64,000 bases of DNA from Lawsonella clevelandensis (GTDB taxonomy: Bacteria > Actinomycetota > Actinomycetes > Mycobacteriales > Mycobacteriaceae): assembly GCF_003241315.1 (NCBI RefSeq), contig NZ_QFOZ01000004.1, positions 62,001 through 126,000 on the forward strand, written 5' to 3'. The translations under genes were made by a program, and so were the position numbers. Position 1 is the stretch's first letter, and every line of letters begins with the position of its first letter. Positions 9,656 through 19,246 of this stretch are shown piece after piece. The notes beneath the pieces are model-generated. The model ran no database searches. It had not been told where the DNA came from and saw nothing but the letters and a program-made list of their open reading frames with translations.

Positions 9656-9869
9656 GGCTTCCCACTTTCCTCGCAGTAGTCAACGACCCCCATTTTATGC
9701 CCTCCGCTATCCCTCATGCTGCGGGGTGCGGAATGGTGTGGCATGTGCATGGTGTATGACGTGGGGGTGTAGCACGGCGTGACGCGGCACATTGCTGGGG
9801 CATAGCGCGACGTGCCGCGGGCGGGTAGGCGAGTGGCATGGCCAGGGGAATCGGTTTACTCTGAGGAAC

Positions 9870-10448
9870 GTGCAGCAGTTTGAGCAGGATAACACCCCCA
9901 ACGACCCCACGGGCGCTATCGAGACTACAAGTGCCGCGGATAGTGCAGGCGCCGCAGACACCACTAACCGCACTGATCCCACAGTGGAGGCCAACGAAAC
10001 AATGATGGCCGCCACGAACGTCACCGCCGTCCCCCTCGAGGGTGAAAACTCCACCACCACAAGCCTAAAGACACAAATTCTTCGCTTTATCGCCACCGGC
10101 TGCGTGTCTGCCGTCGTCGACTTCGGGCTTCTCCTCCTCCTGTCCTACCTGGGGCTAAACACCACCGTTTCCAAAGGAATTTCTTTCATCTGCGGCACCG
10201 CCCTGGCCTACGCCCTCAACCGCCGCTGGACATTCCAGGCCGAGCACTCCACGAAACGCCTTATTGCCGTCTGTATCCTCTACGCTGTGACATTCGGGCT
10301 GAACGTCGGCATTTTCCATGTGGTGTACAAAGCCACCCTGTCGCTAGGACACCTGTGGGCAAAAACTATTGGTTTCGTGGTGGGGCAGGCTGTCGCCACT
10401 ATTGTGAACTTTATCGTCCAGCGAACCGTCATCTTCCGAGTCCGCTAA
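9870..10448 (+). CDS. GtrA family membrane protein
   Basis: The last 125 residues form a four-helix GtrA domain (ILRFIATGCVSAVVDFGLLLLL; a central YALNRRWTF; a C-terminal NFIVQRTVIFRVR). GtrA-like proteins are linked to flipping or handling of polyprenyl-phosphate sugars; the mycobacterial homologue Rv3789 lies in the arabinan precursor locus. The start is uncertain: GTG 9870 sits just 3 bases after GAGG, ATG 10002 lies about 11 bases after GGAGG, and a TTG at 9792 would lengthen the protein further. The sequence before residue 60 is a Thr/Ala/Asn-rich low-complexity tail. Confidence 0.8.
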   Translation: MQQFEQDNTPNDPTGAIETTSAADSAGAADTTNRTDPTVEANETMMAATNVTAVPLEGENSTTTSLKTQILRFIATGCVSAVVDFGLLLLLSYLGLNTTVSKGISFICGTALAYALNRRWTFQAEHSTKRLIAVCILYAVTFGLNVGIFHVVYKATLSLGHLWAKTIGFVVGQAVATIVNFIVQRTVIFRVR

Positions 10449-10550
10449 AACAAGCTGCGTCGCGCCGAGCGGTATAACGCTATGCCGCTACCGCTAGTCC
10501 GCCACAGCTAGGCTAATGCGCACGAAATGCAGCGTATTTATTGTGTTTGT

Positions 10551-10578
10551 GCAACGTCTATGCAACGTCTATGCAACG
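10551..10578 (+). repeat. Short tandem repeat, 11-bp unit GCAACGTCTAT, about 2.5 copies
   Basis: Two full copies (10551-10561 and 10562-10572) and a partial copy follow in direct succession in the spacer before the pyruvyl-transferase family gene. No role is evident. Confidence 0.75.
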
Positions 10579-10637
10579 CTTTGGCCAGGGTGCCATTTCC
10601 GCCGGTATTCCCTCCCCAATTTGGATAGCCTAAGAGC

Positions 10638-12239
10638 ATGACCATCCAGTCCGTCCTCCACCAGCACCCGCGCCGCGCATGGCAGCCGGGGCGCCCCCGC
10701 GTCTACTACCTTGTAGCCCCGGCAGGCGTCCCCAACTGGGGAGACGAACTGATCGCCGCCACCTGGCTCCGCTACCTCGCCCACACACACCCCCACGACA
10801 CCGTCGTCGTGGACTGCCACAACCCCGGAAAAGCCGCCGTCCTCCTCCGTGACCTCCACCCGCACCTCGTCGTCACCAACACCCTCTGGGACCTGGTCGA
10901 GAGGGCCGGACGCCGCATCTTCCCGCAAGACAAAGAACCCATCGACCCCACCGACATCACCACCCAACAACTAGAACAACTCTGCACCCTCACCCGCACC
11001 TGGGTACTCGACGGGGGAGCACAAGCAGACTTAGCCACCAACCTAGACTTAGTCGGATCCGCCGACGTTCTCCATATTGTGGGCGGCGGCTACCTCAACG
11101 ACATGTGGCCACACCACGCAGCCATCGTGGCGGCAGTAGCGGCAGTAGCAGACCGCCCCCGCCCGGAAGGTGAACCACGCCCACTGTTCGTCGCCACCGG
11201 CGCCGGGCTCATGCCGCAACGCCTGGGCGTTACCCTCCCATACCTGCTGCAAGCAGACGTGGTGACGGTACGCGACGCCGCCAGCGAAGCCATTCTTCAC
11301 CACACCGTTAATGCCGTCACCAGCCAGCAAGAACCCTCCGCCACGCCTACGCTGCCAGAATTCTTTACCGAGCTGACCCCGCGGGCAGAATTCGCCAAGG
11401 TGGGGGACGATACGTGGCTCGCTGTTGCCCTCGGCATTATGGAATGCGCCACGCAACGGCAAGCGGAAGAACGCGCGGCCGCCCAGAATCGTAATTTCTG
11501 CACCCGCCTGGCGGCGAAAATGCGGTGTGCGGTACAGTCAGCCCACGCAGCCCACGCAGCGTACTCAGCCCACTCGGGTCGCGCAGCTGATGGGGCAGTC
11601 GATAGGAAAGCCGCTGGGGAAGCCGCTAACTCTGCCGCATTCGGAATGCCGTTGCTGGAGTGGGGTTGTGAGCACCTTACTGTCGCCGACACATATAACT
11701 ACTTCCCCTACCACCCGGCACCGGAGGGGTGCACAACTATCCTCTGCGTGCAGTCGGACCTAGTAGACGATAAAGAAACACTGTGGGCGTGGCTGCGGGA
11801 AACCCTCGCCGACTGGAAGGTGCAGGGCTCCGAATTGCTGGTGGTGGAGTGTATTCCCTACGGTGATTATGCCGTGTGGCAGAACGTTATTGAGCAGGAT
11901 TTCCCAGGTGCCCAGTTCATGCCGTTTGCGCGTCTGTGGCGGGAGGGGCTGCCGGTGGGGGAGAACGTGCGCTGGCTCTCCACCCGTTTCCACCCGCATC
12001 TGCTGGCGTCCGCGGCCGGCTGCGCGGGGGTGGCGGTAGATGCGCACGATGGTGACTACTATGCGGTGAAGCATGAAAGTGTGCAGGCAGCAGGATCCTT
12101 GTGGCCCATCGTCTACCCGGTGGGGTTGCCGCCGCAGCCACCCACCCACACCTGTGATGTTTCACGGCGTGAAACTATGGTGCGGGGGGCGTTAGACCTC
12201 GCCAACGCCATCTACTGCGGCACCACCGAACAGTGCTAG
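10638..12239 (+). CDS. Polysaccharide pyruvyl transferase family protein
   Basis: 533 residues. The first part has the family's opening (YYLVAPAGVPNWGDELIAA, residues 23-41) and the HIVGGGYLND motif that precedes the donor-binding region. The later part ends with WLSTRFHPHLLASAAGCAGVA, typical of the C-terminal GT-B-like half where a conserved histidine sits. Family members transfer pyruvate from phosphoenolpyruvate as a ketal to a sugar, or serve as related glycan-modifying enzymes. An Ala/His/Gly-rich low-complexity insert (around residues 295-335) splits the two halves. Its place between glfT2 and glfT1 suggests a cell-envelope glycan as acceptor; the acceptor itself cannot be read from sequence. 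Confidence 0.85.
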   Translation: MTIQSVLHQHPRRAWQPGRPRVYYLVAPAGVPNWGDELIAATWLRYLAHTHPHDTVVVDCHNPGKAAVLLRDLHPHLVVTNTLWDLVERAGRRIFPQDKEPIDPTDITTQQLEQLCTLTRTWVLDGGAQADLATNLDLVGSADVLHIVGGGYLNDMWPHHAAIVAAVAAVADRPRPEGEPRPLFVATGAGLMPQRLGVTLPYLLQADVVTVRDAASEAILHHTVNAVTSQQEPSATPTLPEFFTELTPRAEFAKVGDDTWLAVALGIMECATQRQAEERAAAQNRNFCTRLAAKMRCAVQSAHAAHAAYSAHSGRAADGAVDRKAAGEAANSAAFGMPLLEWGCEHLTVADTYNYFPYHPAPEGCTTILCVQSDLVDDKETLWAWLRETLADWKVQGSELLVVECIPYGDYAVWQNVIEQDFPGAQFMPFARLWREGLPVGENVRWLSTRFHPHLLASAAGCAGVAVDAHDGDYYAVKHESVQAAGSLWPIVYPVGLPPQPPTHTCDVSRRETMVRGALDLANAIYCGTTEQC

Positions 12240-12323
12240 CCTGTGCCGGCCAGCGTCGGCTTGTTAGCGCCGGCAACGCTAATCAGTGCCGGCGGGTGTT
12301 AACAGTGCTGCTAGTCTAAACGT

Positions 12324-14108
12324 ATGCCCACACCCCACAAGACGCGCTACTTCTTCAGCGCCACCATCAAGGTCCTCAAAGCCAACTCCGGCATGCTGCT
12401 TTCGTGCCTTGTTGTCCCCCTGCTCGTCCTGCTTGCCTACGGGGACCAAATGGGCGGCACCACTCTCTCGGGCGTGCACGATTTCCCCGTCATCGTCCTC
12501 CAACTGGCGGGCCTGTGGCTCATGGTGACAGGCATTGGCGCACTCGACGCCATGCCCCGCATCAACAAATCCTTCAACGGGGCGGAAGGCATGCTGCTGT
12601 GGAACCGGCTGGCCACCATTACCGGCTTCATTCTGGAGTGGATAGCCTACCTGCTGCGCCGCATCGCCCTCATTAACGGTGACGGCTTCGCCCCCAACAC
12701 TTCCGGCGAGGATCGCGACATTGACCTATCCAGCACGGTGGGGCAGCGCGCTGTGGATACTGTTCTGTTGGTCATGCTTATTGTGGTGACGCTGCTGCTG
12801 ATCCTGCGCTATGTGGGGCCAAATACTCCGCGCTTAGCTAAGGCTAAGACCTCTCAGGCAGCTAATGCAGTTAGCGGGGCCCGTGCAGACGGGGCTGGTG
12901 CAGACGCGGCCGGTGTAGACGGGGCCGTTGTAGGCCGAGCATCTCGGAACAGTCGGGACAGGCAGAACAGTCAGGACAGTGCCCTCCTAACCTGGATCGC
13001 CCGTGTCCCCTTCGACGTCATCTACCCCCTCTTTAACGCCGCCACCATCATTCTGTGGGGTGTTCTGGCCTGGCATATGTGGTCCACGTCCGTCCTGGAC
13101 GGTTCCGCGCTGGACACCTCTGGTATAGGCATTTCCGCCAAGGACCTGCCCTACCTTCTTTCCGCCTACTGCATCGTGATGATCATGGCGGCCCTGGTCA
13201 CTATCCGCGTTATGCTCATTCAGCAATTCCGCACCGACCGGCTCTACCCGGGGAGCGTCGTCAACATCACCTACCCCAACCCGGATACCGCCATTGTCAC
13301 CGTGGAATTAGCGCCGCACCTGCACCGCGGCCGCCCAGAATCCTACTGGTACACCGCCGGACAATACTCCTACCTGGGTGTTCCCGGGCAGAAGGAGGGG
13401 CCGCACCCCTTCACTATGACGTCCATTCCCAACATTGTGGGGCGTACTGGCCCCACCCAGCATGTGGGTGTGGGGTCCCGCATGCGCACGCAGGGTGTTG
13501 CCTGGGATCGCACTGTTGAATACTGCATTAAAGCTGGTGGCAAGGGGTCCCGCTGGCTTGTCGATAACCTCGCAGAGGGCATGCCGGTGACGGTCTCCAC
13601 ACCGCGCGGCGGCACCCACCCCGCCCATGGGGGAGTGCGGCAATTGTGGGTGGCCGGCGGTATTGGTATTACCCCATTTGTGGCCTGGCTGCGGGACCTC
13701 AACTATGCGGTGGGCAAGGATTTCCCCGGCCAGGTGACGCTCGTGTGGTCCTACCACCCCTCGGAGAAGCCGGCCTACCTGAACCTGGTACGCCAATGCG
13801 CCCGAGAATGGCCCTGGCTGACCCTGGTGGAAGTGGACACGGAAAACGGTGAGCGCCTCACCCCGCAGCAGGCCCACCAGCTCGCCTTCCCCGCGGACAG
13901 TACCGATAGTGTGAACAATTTTGACGCTGCCGACGCGGCTAGTGCTGGTGCACCGTCACACGCCCCTGCTGCTGCGCCGCTATACGGGGAGGACATCACC
14001 ATCCATATATGCGGGCCCACAAACCTCTGCAGGGAATACTCCAGCTACTTCCTGGAGCATGGGGTAAGCCCAGACCGCATACACGTGGACGCTTTTCACA
14101 TGCGGTAG
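12324..14108 (+). CDS. Ferric-reductase-like membrane flavoprotein (FAD/NAD-binding oxidoreductase)
   Basis: 594 residues. The N-terminal 290 residues hold about six membrane helices; the C-terminal half is a ferredoxin-reductase-type module with an FAD site (YTAGQYSYLG, HPFTMTS), an NAD(P) site (VAGGIGITPFVAWLRDL) and the closing HICGPTNLCREYSSYF and DAFHMR typical of ferric reductases and NADPH oxidases. It probably passes electrons from NAD(P)H through FAD to a membrane acceptor. The membrane part shows few histidines, so heme ligation is not obvious. A low-complexity Ala/Gly/Asp/Arg/Asn stretch lies in the loop near residues 175-215. The 3' end overlaps convergent glfT1 by 13 bases. Confidence 0.8.
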   Translation: MPTPHKTRYFFSATIKVLKANSGMLLSCLVVPLLVLLAYGDQMGGTTLSGVHDFPVIVLQLAGLWLMVTGIGALDAMPRINKSFNGAEGMLLWNRLATITGFILEWIAYLLRRIALINGDGFAPNTSGEDRDIDLSSTVGQRAVDTVLLVMLIVVTLLLILRYVGPNTPRLAKAKTSQAANAVSGARADGAGADAAGVDGAVVGRASRNSRDRQNSQDSALLTWIARVPFDVIYPLFNAATIILWGVLAWHMWSTSVLDGSALDTSGIGISAKDLPYLLSAYCIVMIMAALVTIRVMLIQQFRTDRLYPGSVVNITYPNPDTAIVTVELAPHLHRGRPESYWYTAGQYSYLGVPGQKEGPHPFTMTSIPNIVGRTGPTQHVGVGSRMRTQGVAWDRTVEYCIKAGGKGSRWLVDNLAEGMPVTVSTPRGGTHPAHGGVRQLWVAGGIGITPFVAWLRDLNYAVGKDFPGQVTLVWSYHPSEKPAYLNLVRQCAREWPWLTLVEVDTENGERLTPQQAHQLAFPADSTDSVNNFDAADAASAGAPSHAPAAAPLYGEDITIHICGPTNLCREYSSYFLEHGVSPDRIHVDAFHMR

Positions 14109-15079
14109 AGTTTCTCGTCGCGCCCCAGTTTGCGGAGGCGACGCCACTCCCGGAACCCCGTAATGTCTCGCCGCTGCACCAGGAAGAACCACATAAAACG
14201 GGCATACTCCTGGAAGATCAGCGAGTGCTTACCGGGCATGGCCATAAGGAAACCGCGGTTACGGTACGTGTAGTAGCGTTTCGCCGGACTATCCGGGTAC
14301 TGTGCGTGCATGCGCCCACCCAGAATCGGCTTGAACTCGTCAGAACCATTCGGGTGCAGGTAGGCGGTATCAAGACAGGTGCCGAACTTCAAGCCGCTGC
14401 GTTCCAGCCGGCGATGCAGCTCTACCTCATCACCGCGCATAAAAAGACGCAGGTCAGGCACGCCAATAGTGTCCAGGCAGCGGGAACTGAATAGGGCCCC
14501 ATTCATAAGGGACGCAATACCGGGCAGCAGCGCAGTGTGATGTTGTGCGCCCTGCGTACTCTGCGCGCTCTGCGTGTTCTGGTGCTGCGTGTTTGAGTGT
14601 TGCGGGTCGTCCGCGTCGAAAAGTTCACTACGTTTGCGCCGCCACACCAGGCCGCGACGTAGCGGGAACGCCAACGTTTCCGGGTCGTCAATCGTGCACA
14701 CAACCGGGGACACCTGGTCCAGGTCATATTCGCTGGCGCAGTCCAGGAGTGTGCGGAGAACATCGGGGCCGTCCGGGTGGCCGTCATCGTCAGCACACCA
14801 TACCCAATCCGCACCCAACGCCAGAGCATGCAGCATACCCAGGGCGAAACCACCGGCCCCACCCAAATTGTGTTGGGAGGGAAGATACGTGACGGGCATA
14901 CCGGCGCCGCCGCGGGCGTTCTTGCCGGCGTCCTCAAGAAGGGTTTGTACAGCCGGGTCGTTGCCATTGTCCACCACAATAAGGTGGTCGAGGGGGCGGC
15001 TTTGGTTAGCCAGAATTTGCAGGGAACGGCCCAGAACATCCACGCGGTTATAGGTGACGACAACCCCAACGACCTGCAT
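14096..15079 (-). CDS. glfT1: Galactofuranosyltransferase GlfT1
   Basis: GlfT1 adds the first galactofuranose residues to the rhamnosyl-GlcNAc lipid carrier before GlfT2 extends the chain. 327 residues of a GT-A fold: VVGVVVTYNR at the N terminus, IVVDNGNDP, NLGGAGGFALGM, then the DDD metal site in WCADDDGHPDG, and MRGDEVELHRRL as the catalytic-base region. An Asn/Gln/Ser/Thr-rich insert of about 25 residues (near residues 160-185) is not expected in the family. The start lies two bases after the stop of wzt, so the two are translationally linked in a wzm-wzt-glfT1 operon. Confidence 0.93.
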   Translation of the reverse strand: MQVVGVVVTYNRVDVLGRSLQILANQSRPLDHLIVVDNGNDPAVQTLLEDAGKNARGGAGMPVTYLPSQHNLGGAGGFALGMLHALALGADWVWCADDDGHPDGPDVLRTLLDCASEYDLDQVSPVVCTIDDPETLAFPLRRGLVWRRKRSELFDADDPQHSNTQHQNTQSAQSTQGAQHHTALLPGIASLMNGALFSSRCLDTIGVPDLRLFMRGDEVELHRRLERSGLKFGTCLDTAYLHPNGSDEFKPILGGRMHAQYPDSPAKRYYTYRNRGFLMAMPGKHSLIFQEYARFMWFFLVQRRDITGFREWRRLRKLGRDEKLYRM

Positions 15080-15081
15080 AA

Positions 15082-16056
15082 CTATGCTCCTTCGTCAGCA
15101 GTATCAGCACTATTGGCACTGTCTAGGGGAATGCCGCGCCGGGAGTCGATGCTGCGCTCCTGGTCTTCCTTCTCCATGTCGGCAATAATGCGGGCCACAT
15201 GGTCACCAGCCTGGTTCCCCTCGTAGGCGCGCACAACCTCCTCCACGGAGCCGGCCAGGGCAACTTCACCATGGTCAATCCAGATGGCTTTGTCGCACAG
15301 CTGGGCGAGGAATTCGTTGGAGTGGCTGGCGAAAACGAGTAGGCCGGAGCGTCGCACCATGTCTTTCAGCCGGTTGCGGGCTTTCCGCATGAAGGCAGCG
15401 TCCACCGCACCCAGGCCCTCATCCAGCAGCAGGATTTCCGGGTCGATGGAGGTCACCACGCCCAGGGCGAGGCGGATACGCATACCGCTGGAGTAGGTGC
15501 GCAGTGGCATATCCAAGTATTCGCCCAGTTCACTGAACTCAGCGATCTCCTCCATTTTTTCCTGCATTTGTTGGCGGGTCTGCCCCAGGAACAGGCCGCG
15601 GATAATGATGTTTTCGTAGCCGGAGATTTCCGGGTCCATGCCAACGCCCAGGTCAAAGACGGGGGCGACGCGTCCGCGGACGTCGGCGGAGCCGCGAGTG
15701 GGCTCATAAATGCCGGAGAGAAGCCGCAGAAGCGTGGATTTGCCGGCGCCGTTGTGGCCAACAAGGCCCACCCGGTCGCCTTCCCGCAGGTGCAGGTTAA
15801 TGTTCTTGAGGGCCTCCACCACTACAACGTTGCTGCTGTTGCGGCCGATAGCGCCGCCGGCAGCCCCCAAGAAGGTTTGTTTGAGGGAGCGGGTGCGGGC
15901 GTCAAAAATGGGGAAGTCGACGCAGGCATCGTAGGTGTCGATGGAGACGTTTTCGGTGCGGGGGGCGGGGCGGTGCAGGCGGTCTGTGAGTTTCATGCGC
16001 CCGGCGCGGTTTTTACCGGCGCCGCCTTTACCGGCGTGGTCTTTTTTGAGGCTCAT
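15082..16056 (-). CDS. wzt: ABC transporter ATPase Wzt (galactan exporter)
   Basis: 324 residues; ATPase of the two-component exporter that flips lipid-linked galactan across the membrane. Walker A GHNGAGKST (about residue 98), signature YSSGMRIRLALG, Walker B EILLLDEGLGAVD and the H-loop FASHSNEF are all intact. It has a 70-residue N-terminal extension rich in Lys/Arg/Gly, as in polysaccharide-exporting ATPases, and no long C-terminal carbohydrate-binding domain. Wzm lies 17 bases upstream and glfT1 directly downstream. Confidence 0.92.
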   Translation of the reverse strand: MSLKKDHAGKGGAGKNRAGRMKLTDRLHRPAPRTENVSIDTYDACVDFPIFDARTRSLKQTFLGAAGGAIGRNSSNVVVVEALKNINLHLREGDRVGLVGHNGAGKSTLLRLLSGIYEPTRGSADVRGRVAPVFDLGVGMDPEISGYENIIIRGLFLGQTRQQMQEKMEEIAEFSELGEYLDMPLRTYSSGMRIRLALGVVTSIDPEILLLDEGLGAVDAAFMRKARNRLKDMVRRSGLLVFASHSNEFLAQLCDKAIWIDHGEVALAGSVEEVVRAYEGNQAGDHVARIIADMEKEDQERSIDSRRGIPLDSANSADTADEGA

Positions 16057-16073
16057 ATGGTCGTCTCCTCCCC

Positions 16074-16982
16074 TTATACCCAGTAGGACACGCGGCCGCG
16101 CGCCTTCTTCATCACAAGGAGCATAAGGCCCCAGCCAATAACGGTGGCACCAATAACCACATACCAGTGGTAGGCGTCCACATGAATCCCCATCAGCGGC
16201 GAGCGCATAATCTCCATGTAGTGGTAGAGGGGGTTCAGTTCCGCCAGCTTAGCGCGCTGCGACATGGTGTGGTTGGAGTAGAGAGTGTGGGTGGTCCACA
16301 CAATGGGGGTCATGTAGAAGCACAACTGGACCAGGGAATCCACCAGCGGGGCGACGTCGCGGAAGCGGGTGGAGATGATGCCGAAGAACATGGCCACCCA
16401 CACGCCGTTTAGTAGGAACAGTAGTAGTGCGGGGAAGAAGAGGAGCCCGGCCCAGCCCAGGTGGGGGCGGAAAATTGCCAGCATGATGAGGTAAATAATC
16501 ATGTTGTGGGCCAGGAAGAGAGTCTGCCGCCACACTAGCCGGTACACGTGCACACTCAGCGGCGCCGGCAACTGTTTAATAAGGCCCTCATTGGCGATGA
16601 ACACTTGGGCGCCGTCCTGGATACAGCCGGCAATGAACCCCCACAGGATAAGGCCGAGGGTGACGTGGGGGAGGAAGAAGGACAGGTCCTCCTGAAAAAG
16701 GAGGGAGTAGAGGAGGCCCAGGGCGAGGGCCATGACACCGGTGGCGATAGTGATCCAGAAGGGTCCCAGGGTGGAGCGGCGGTAGCGCTGCTTAATGTCC
16801 TGCCAGCCCAGTTGGAGCCACAGTTGGTCAGATTTCCAGCCCTCCACCAGGTCGGTGAAGGCGCGTTTGTAGGTGAAGGAGTCCGACTTCGGGGGTTCCC
16901 CTTCAAAAGTTTTCGCAAGAAGGCCTAGGCCAGTGTGGTCATTCTCGGGGACAACACCGGCGGTTCGTTCTACGTTGTGCAC
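16074..16982 (-). CDS. wzm: ABC-2 type permease Wzm (galactan exporter)
   Basis: 302 residues with six predicted helices (from about residue 78 to 295) and the ABC-2 polysaccharide exporter pattern: the cytoplasmic amphipathic stretch KSDQLWLQLGWQDIKQRYRRSTLGPFW, the central RFRDVAPLVDSLVQLCFYMTPIVW, and a C-terminal LNPLYHYMEIMRSPL. It partners Wzt. The order wzm-wzt-glfT1 on one strand matches Rv3783-Rv3781-Rv3782 content in mycobacteria. Confidence 0.92.
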   Translation of the reverse strand: MHNVERTAGVVPENDHTGLGLLAKTFEGEPPKSDSFTYKRAFTDLVEGWKSDQLWLQLGWQDIKQRYRRSTLGPFWITIATGVMALALGLLYSLLFQEDLSFFLPHVTLGLILWGFIAGCIQDGAQVFIANEGLIKQLPAPLSVHVYRLVWRQTLFLAHNMIIYLIMLAIFRPHLGWAGLLFFPALLLFLLNGVWVAMFFGIISTRFRDVAPLVDSLVQLCFYMTPIVWTTHTLYSNHTMSQRAKLAELNPLYHYMEIMRSPLMGIHVDAYHWYVVIGATVIGWGLMLLVMKKARGRVSYWV

Positions 16983-17033
16983 TCTTTGAGCCTACCTTCC
17001 CTACACAAAAAGTTAGACACCGTCACCCCACGG

Positions 17034-17945
17034 CTATCCCACGAGGAGTACTGACTTCCCCATGGTGGTGTGGTTTTGGACGTCGGTCAGAACATCGCTG
17101 GCGGAGCGGATGGGGACACGCCGCTGAATAACCGGCTTAATAAGACCAGTATCAATAAGCGGCCACACGTGCTGCCGTACCTGGCGAATAACTTCCGCTT
17201 TGGAGCCGGGGCCAGTAGCGGGACGGCCCCGCATACTGGTGGTGATGATGGCGCCCCGTTTCGCCATCAATTTCCCCATGAGAATGCCCATGTCAACAGG
17301 TTTTGTTACCTTTCCTTGCAAGGACACTGTAACAATTCTGCCACCTGCGGCAATACAGTAAATGTGTTGAGCTAAATGCGAAGCACCCATCAGGTCGAAG
17401 ATAACGTTTGCGCCACCCAGTGCACGCAGTGACGCAATAGGATCCTCATCCCGATAATTCAAGGCGACATCAGCACCAAGTTCCCAACACAAATTCAGAC
17501 CCTGGTCGGAACCGGCCAAGGCAACCACACTAGCCCCCAAGGCTTTACACAATTGAATAGCGAAGGACCCCATTCCCCCAGAACCGCCTTCAATAAGCGC
17601 AGTCTGCCCCGGCGACAAGTGCCCCTCCATTACCAGAGTGGACCACGCCACGCAGGCAGCCTCAGGAAGAGCAGCCGCATCAGCAAGGCTAACCCCCTGC
17701 GGAATAGGCAATAACTGCAACGTTGGAGCCACAACCTTCTCGGCGTAGCCACCACCGTTCAGAAGAGCACAGCACTCGTCACCCACCTGCCACTGTGTTC
17801 CCTGCGACTGGGCAAGATCCATGCGATTAACGGCCACGGCAGTAACCTGCAGCAGCACCTCGCCGGGGCCGGGAGTTGGATCTGGCACCTGCCGCCACGT
17901 AAGGGACTGCGGACCGCGAGAAACAGGAAGCGTGTGTGCATACAT
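17034..17945 (-). CDS. Zinc-independent quinone oxidoreductase-like MDR protein
   Basis: 303 residues from the ATG at 17945, preceded by AGGAACC. A longer frame reaches 18212 but would overlap the divergent SGNH gene and encodes implausible sequence there. GroES-like domain (VPDPTPGPGEVLLQVTAVAVNRMDLAQ), then the Rossmann part with ALIEGGSGGMGSFAIQLCKALGASVVALAGS. There are no zinc-ligand cysteines of the alcohol dehydrogenase type, so it belongs to the NADPH:quinone reductase/enoyl reductase-like MDR group (PIG3-like). A similar gene (Rv3777) sits near the galactan exporter in mycobacteria. Substrate unknown. Confidence 0.82.
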   Translation of the reverse strand: MYAHTLPVSRGPQSLTWRQVPDPTPGPGEVLLQVTAVAVNRMDLAQSQGTQWQVGDECCALLNGGGYAEKVVAPTLQLLPIPQGVSLADAAALPEAACVAWSTLVMEGHLSPGQTALIEGGSGGMGSFAIQLCKALGASVVALAGSDQGLNLCWELGADVALNYRDEDPIASLRALGGANVIFDLMGASHLAQHIYCIAAGGRIVTVSLQGKVTKPVDMGILMGKLMAKRGAIITTSMRGRPATGPGSKAEVIRQVRQHVWPLIDTGLIKPVIQRRVPIRSASDVLTDVQNHTTMGKSVLLVG

Positions 17946-18042
17946 GGTTCCTAATGTAGCGAACAAACCCGCCTTTCCGGGCAGCTCACCACTGGTGTCC
18001 TTCATTACCTCCCACACGTAGAAAAGAAACGCACACAGAACA

Positions 18043-19194
18043 ATGCACCGCAACCCACTGCAGCAGAACAGCCCTTCCCGGCTACAGCACGCCCCGTCCC
18101 GCCTGCGGAACAGGATTCTCACCGCCAGCGCCCTCACCATGACGCTCGCCCTGGGAATAGGATCCCTCACCAACAGTTTCGGCATAACCGGACACTGGTG
18201 GACTGATGCCAATGCTGCCGCCGCCCAAGCAGGCCACTACTACATGGCTAACGGTGCAGGCAGTGCAGGTAATGCAGGCAACGCGGGTAACGCCAACGGT
18301 GCGAATGGTGCGAATGGTGCTAACAGTGCCGGTGCGTCCACCACAACTACCCCCACATCAGACGCTGACGCCGACAGGATCGCCGGCAGCAGTGGATACT
18401 ACGGCTACCCCATGGTCGCATTAGGCGACTCCACCATGTCCCTAGCACCCACCACCCGCCGCCCCAACCCCTTCGGCAGCTGCCACCACTACGCTGGCGC
18501 CTGGCCACAGCAAGTATCCCAAAAACTACATCTTCCCCTGGCAGACCTCTCCTGCTCCGGGGAAGTAACCGCCTCCTACTGGAAGAAAAACCTAGGACCC
18601 TACCTAGGGCCACGCACACAACTAGTGGTTATTAGCTACGGCTCCAACGACATGCGAGTTGTCGCCCAACTAGCCACATACAATGCCCACTTGGGCACCG
18701 GCAAGAAAGTCCAAGGGCGAAGCCGGAAAGACGTAGAACAGTCCCTCATCACAATTCTGAAAGACGTTCGGAAACGCGCCCCCAACGCCCTCATTCTTAC
18801 CGTCGGATACCTCCCACTGGTTCAGGAAAAACACTGCGTGAACCTCCCCAACATGACCCCCTTTGAAAACACCAGAGTTCGCCACCTCCGCGAAGCCGCC
18901 GACCAGGCCCTCACCACCGCCAGCAAGACCGTTGCCCGCATGAGTGAACAACAATGGAAAGACAATGGGGTAGAAGTAGTATCCGCCGGTATTTCCAACG
19001 TGCCATTCCGGCAAGTACACGGGCATGACCTCTGCGCCATGGGACACAAACGATTCATTCTCAACAGAGAAAAGACCGGCGTCCGCTACCACTACACGGA
19101 ACCAGGACTCTCCTACATTGCCGACCATGTTGCGTGGAAGTACCTCTCCGAACAGTTACAGTGGAGCCGTCAAATGGTGTATCTTGGCCGTTAG
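18043..19194 (+). CDS. Secreted SGNH/GDSL hydrolase, paralogue 1
   Basis: 383 residues with a basic N terminus and a hydrophobic segment (residues 27-47) that acts as signal peptide or anchor. A low-complexity Asn/Gly/Ala region follows (residues 69-95). The SGNH fold shows the nucleophile in GDST (Ser130), block III in YGSNDM (Asn202) and a C-terminal histidine in RYHYTEPGLSYIADH (His350 is the nearest candidate). Cysteines in CHHYAGAWP, DLSCSG, HCVNLP and HDLCAMGH are shared with paralogue 2 and may form disulfides. It probably hydrolyses an ester on an envelope glycan or lipid. Mycobacteriales have many such esterases; the substrate is unknown. Confidence 0.82.
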   Translation: MHRNPLQQNSPSRLQHAPSRLRNRILTASALTMTLALGIGSLTNSFGITGHWWTDANAAAAQAGHYYMANGAGSAGNAGNAGNANGANGANGANSAGASTTTTPTSDADADRIAGSSGYYGYPMVALGDSTMSLAPTTRRPNPFGSCHHYAGAWPQQVSQKLHLPLADLSCSGEVTASYWKKNLGPYLGPRTQLVVISYGSNDMRVVAQLATYNAHLGTGKKVQGRSRKDVEQSLITILKDVRKRAPNALILTVGYLPLVQEKHCVNLPNMTPFENTRVRHLREAADQALTTASKTVARMSEQQWKDNGVEVVSAGISNVPFRQVHGHDLCAMGHKRFILNREKTGVRYHYTEPGLSYIADHVAWKYLSEQLQWSRQMVYLGR

Positions 19195-19246
19195 TCTTTT
19201 ACCGGCGGTTGCCGGTAACATGAAGGAGTCGCCTAGCGCGGCATGA

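Noticed and set aside
17946..18212. 89-residue N-terminal extension of the quinone oxidoreductase
   Set aside because: It would overlap the divergent SGNH gene and has no family match; ATG 17945 has AGGAACC upstream.
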